DNA of 17,283 nt from an uncultured Mycoplasmatota bacterium (GTDB taxonomy: Bacteria; Bacillota_I; Bacilli_A; Mycoplasmatales; Mycoplasmoidaceae): contig CATAWQ010000014.1 of the NCBI GenBank assembly GCA_949500635.1, forward strand, positions 1 through 17,283, written 5' to 3'. The translations under genes and the position numbers were made by a program. The first letter of the stretch is position 1; the number at the start of each line of letters is the position of its first letter. Below are positions 16,454 to 17,283 of the stretch, piece after piece. Under the pieces are notes generated by a model. It was not told where the DNA came from, searched no databases, and saw only the letters and a list, made by a program, of their open reading frames with translations.

Positions 16454-17283
16454 TTATTGAGCTATAGTTCAAACTGATGGTAGGTTACAATTTGCCTTTA
16501 AATAATCAAGCAATTTCTGACTATCATTACCACTAGTTGGATTAGTTACTTTAACTATTCCACCAGTTTGACAGACATTAATAAACGAATTTGCTGCTAT
16601 TCTAATATTCTCTCCTTGTCAAGAGTTTCATGTAATATTTTTTAAGTTTATACAATTTTCAAAACAAACTGAATCAATGTAACTTAAACTACTTGGGAAG
16701 GAAATTAACGTTAATAATGAACATTCTTTAAAAGCATCTGCGCCCAAATATGATAAATTTGTAGATCTTGATAAATCTACAGAAGTTAATGATGTACAAT
16801 AACCAAAAGCAAGATTACCTATTTTTTCCAAAGAACTTGGAAAAATAATTGAAGTTAACGATACACAATTTTCAAAACAATAAGAATTAATTGCTGATAA
16901 ATTTGTACATCTTAATAAATTAACTTCAGTAATAAAAGTTGATAAACTAAAAGTGTTATATCCAATTGAAGAACAAACAGATCCATCAGCAAAAGTTAAA
17001 TTCTTAATAAAAGAAGGAATTTTATTTGCAAAAGCATCATCACCAATACTTGTTACACTAGCAGGAATTTGCATTGTATTGCAAATTCCATCATTATATT
17101 CATCTAAGTTAATACCTGATTTAAAACCATTTAGAACACCAGCTTGATCAATGTCATAAACTTCGTATGGTAATATCTTTTTATCTACAGGGATTGGTTT
17201 ACTACTACCACAAGCAGTGGTAGTAAACGGAATTGATGTTGCAAACCCAATTCCAGATGTAATACATAAAACAGTTTTTAGTA
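16454..17283 (-). CDS. BspA-like leucine-rich-repeat lipoprotein (copy 2, 5' end cut by window)
   Basis: A paralogue of copy 1 reading in from the right edge; by comparison about five codons and one base are missing, giving a full length near 281 residues. The signal sequence and lipobox FTTTACGSSK are identical to copy 1, and the DNA of 17178-17283 is identical to 16214-16319. More LRR_5 units follow than in copy 1: ASVTSIGDDAF, SAINSYCFENCVSL, FPSSLEKIGNLAFGYCTSL, LSYLGADAFKECSLL, FPSSLSYIDSVCFENCINL. The C-terminal block (IRIAANSF, GIVKVTNP, LLDYL, VWTIAQ) matches that of copy 1 in pattern. In-frame TGA Trp codons occur near the end. A likely anchored surface adhesin or antigen; no ligand can be inferred. 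Its promoter lies outside the window. Confidence 0.85.

Noticed and set aside
16953..17147. Plus-strand open frame opposite lipoprotein copy 2
   Set aside because: Antisense shadow of the LRR coding region, and part of the repeated block.
1..17283. Insertion sequences, CRISPR arrays, phage genes, replication origin boxes
   Set aside because: Looked for on both strands; no transposase, regular short repeats, integrase or DnaA-box cluster seen.

Overview
The window reads as a piece of a low-GC mollicute (Mycoplasma-type) chromosome. The main proof is the genetic code: almost every conserved gene here is open only if TGA is read as tryptophan (for example W of AspRS at codon 4, several W in EcfT, W in the inorganic pyrophosphatase just before its DGDELDV motif). 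The AT content is very high, genes are packed with a few bases between them or overlap, and the gene pairs hisS-aspS, secDF-apt and ecfA1-ecfA2-ecfT-truA match orders known from the pneumoniae/Ureaplasma/Malacoplasma side of the Mollicutes. BspA-like leucine-rich-repeat lipoproteins plus a clostridial-type 2[4Fe-4S] ferredoxin would fit a Malacoplasma-like mucosal organism, but the species is a guess.

Layout. 1-80: two plus-strand hairpins, the second a good terminator. 86-162: tRNA-Thr(UGU), minus. 238-1210: ferredoxin and a glycerophosphodiester phosphodiesterase, plus, overlapping. 1211-6184: a minus-strand operon secDF-apt-rny (protein export, adenine salvage, mRNA decay), whose last stop codon directly abuts that of the phosphodiesterase. 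6243-9268: hisS-aspS, plus. 9317-12884: ecfA1-ecfA2-ecfT-truA, plus, the shared energising module of ECF vitamin/cofactor importers plus a tRNA pseudouridine synthase. 12887-12910: a two-way terminator. 12909-13725: yebC preceded by tRNA-Leu(CAA), minus. 13790-14344: inorganic pyrophosphatase, plus, interlocked tail to tail with rnhC (RNase HIII, minus, 14341-15231). 15258-15608: a DivIVA/GpsB-like coiled-coil protein, plus, divergent from rnhC over a palindromic -10 element. 15703-17283: two tandem minus-strand BspA-like lipoprotein genes, the second cut by the window end.

Expression logic visible in the sequence: most operon-first genes have a TATAAT-like box only about 9-15 bases before ATG, so their mRNAs should be leaderless or nearly so, and Shine-Dalgarno sequences are almost absent. 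The clear exception is the first BspA-like lipoprotein gene, with an AGGAG site and an 18-base homopolymer just upstream of its -10 box, the classic arrangement of a length-switching (phase-variable) mycoplasma surface lipoprotein promoter. That tandem, partly identical lipoprotein pair is the most interesting part of the window. No stretch longer than 300 bases lacks a gene; I see no insertion sequence, CRISPR array, prophage or plasmid origin.
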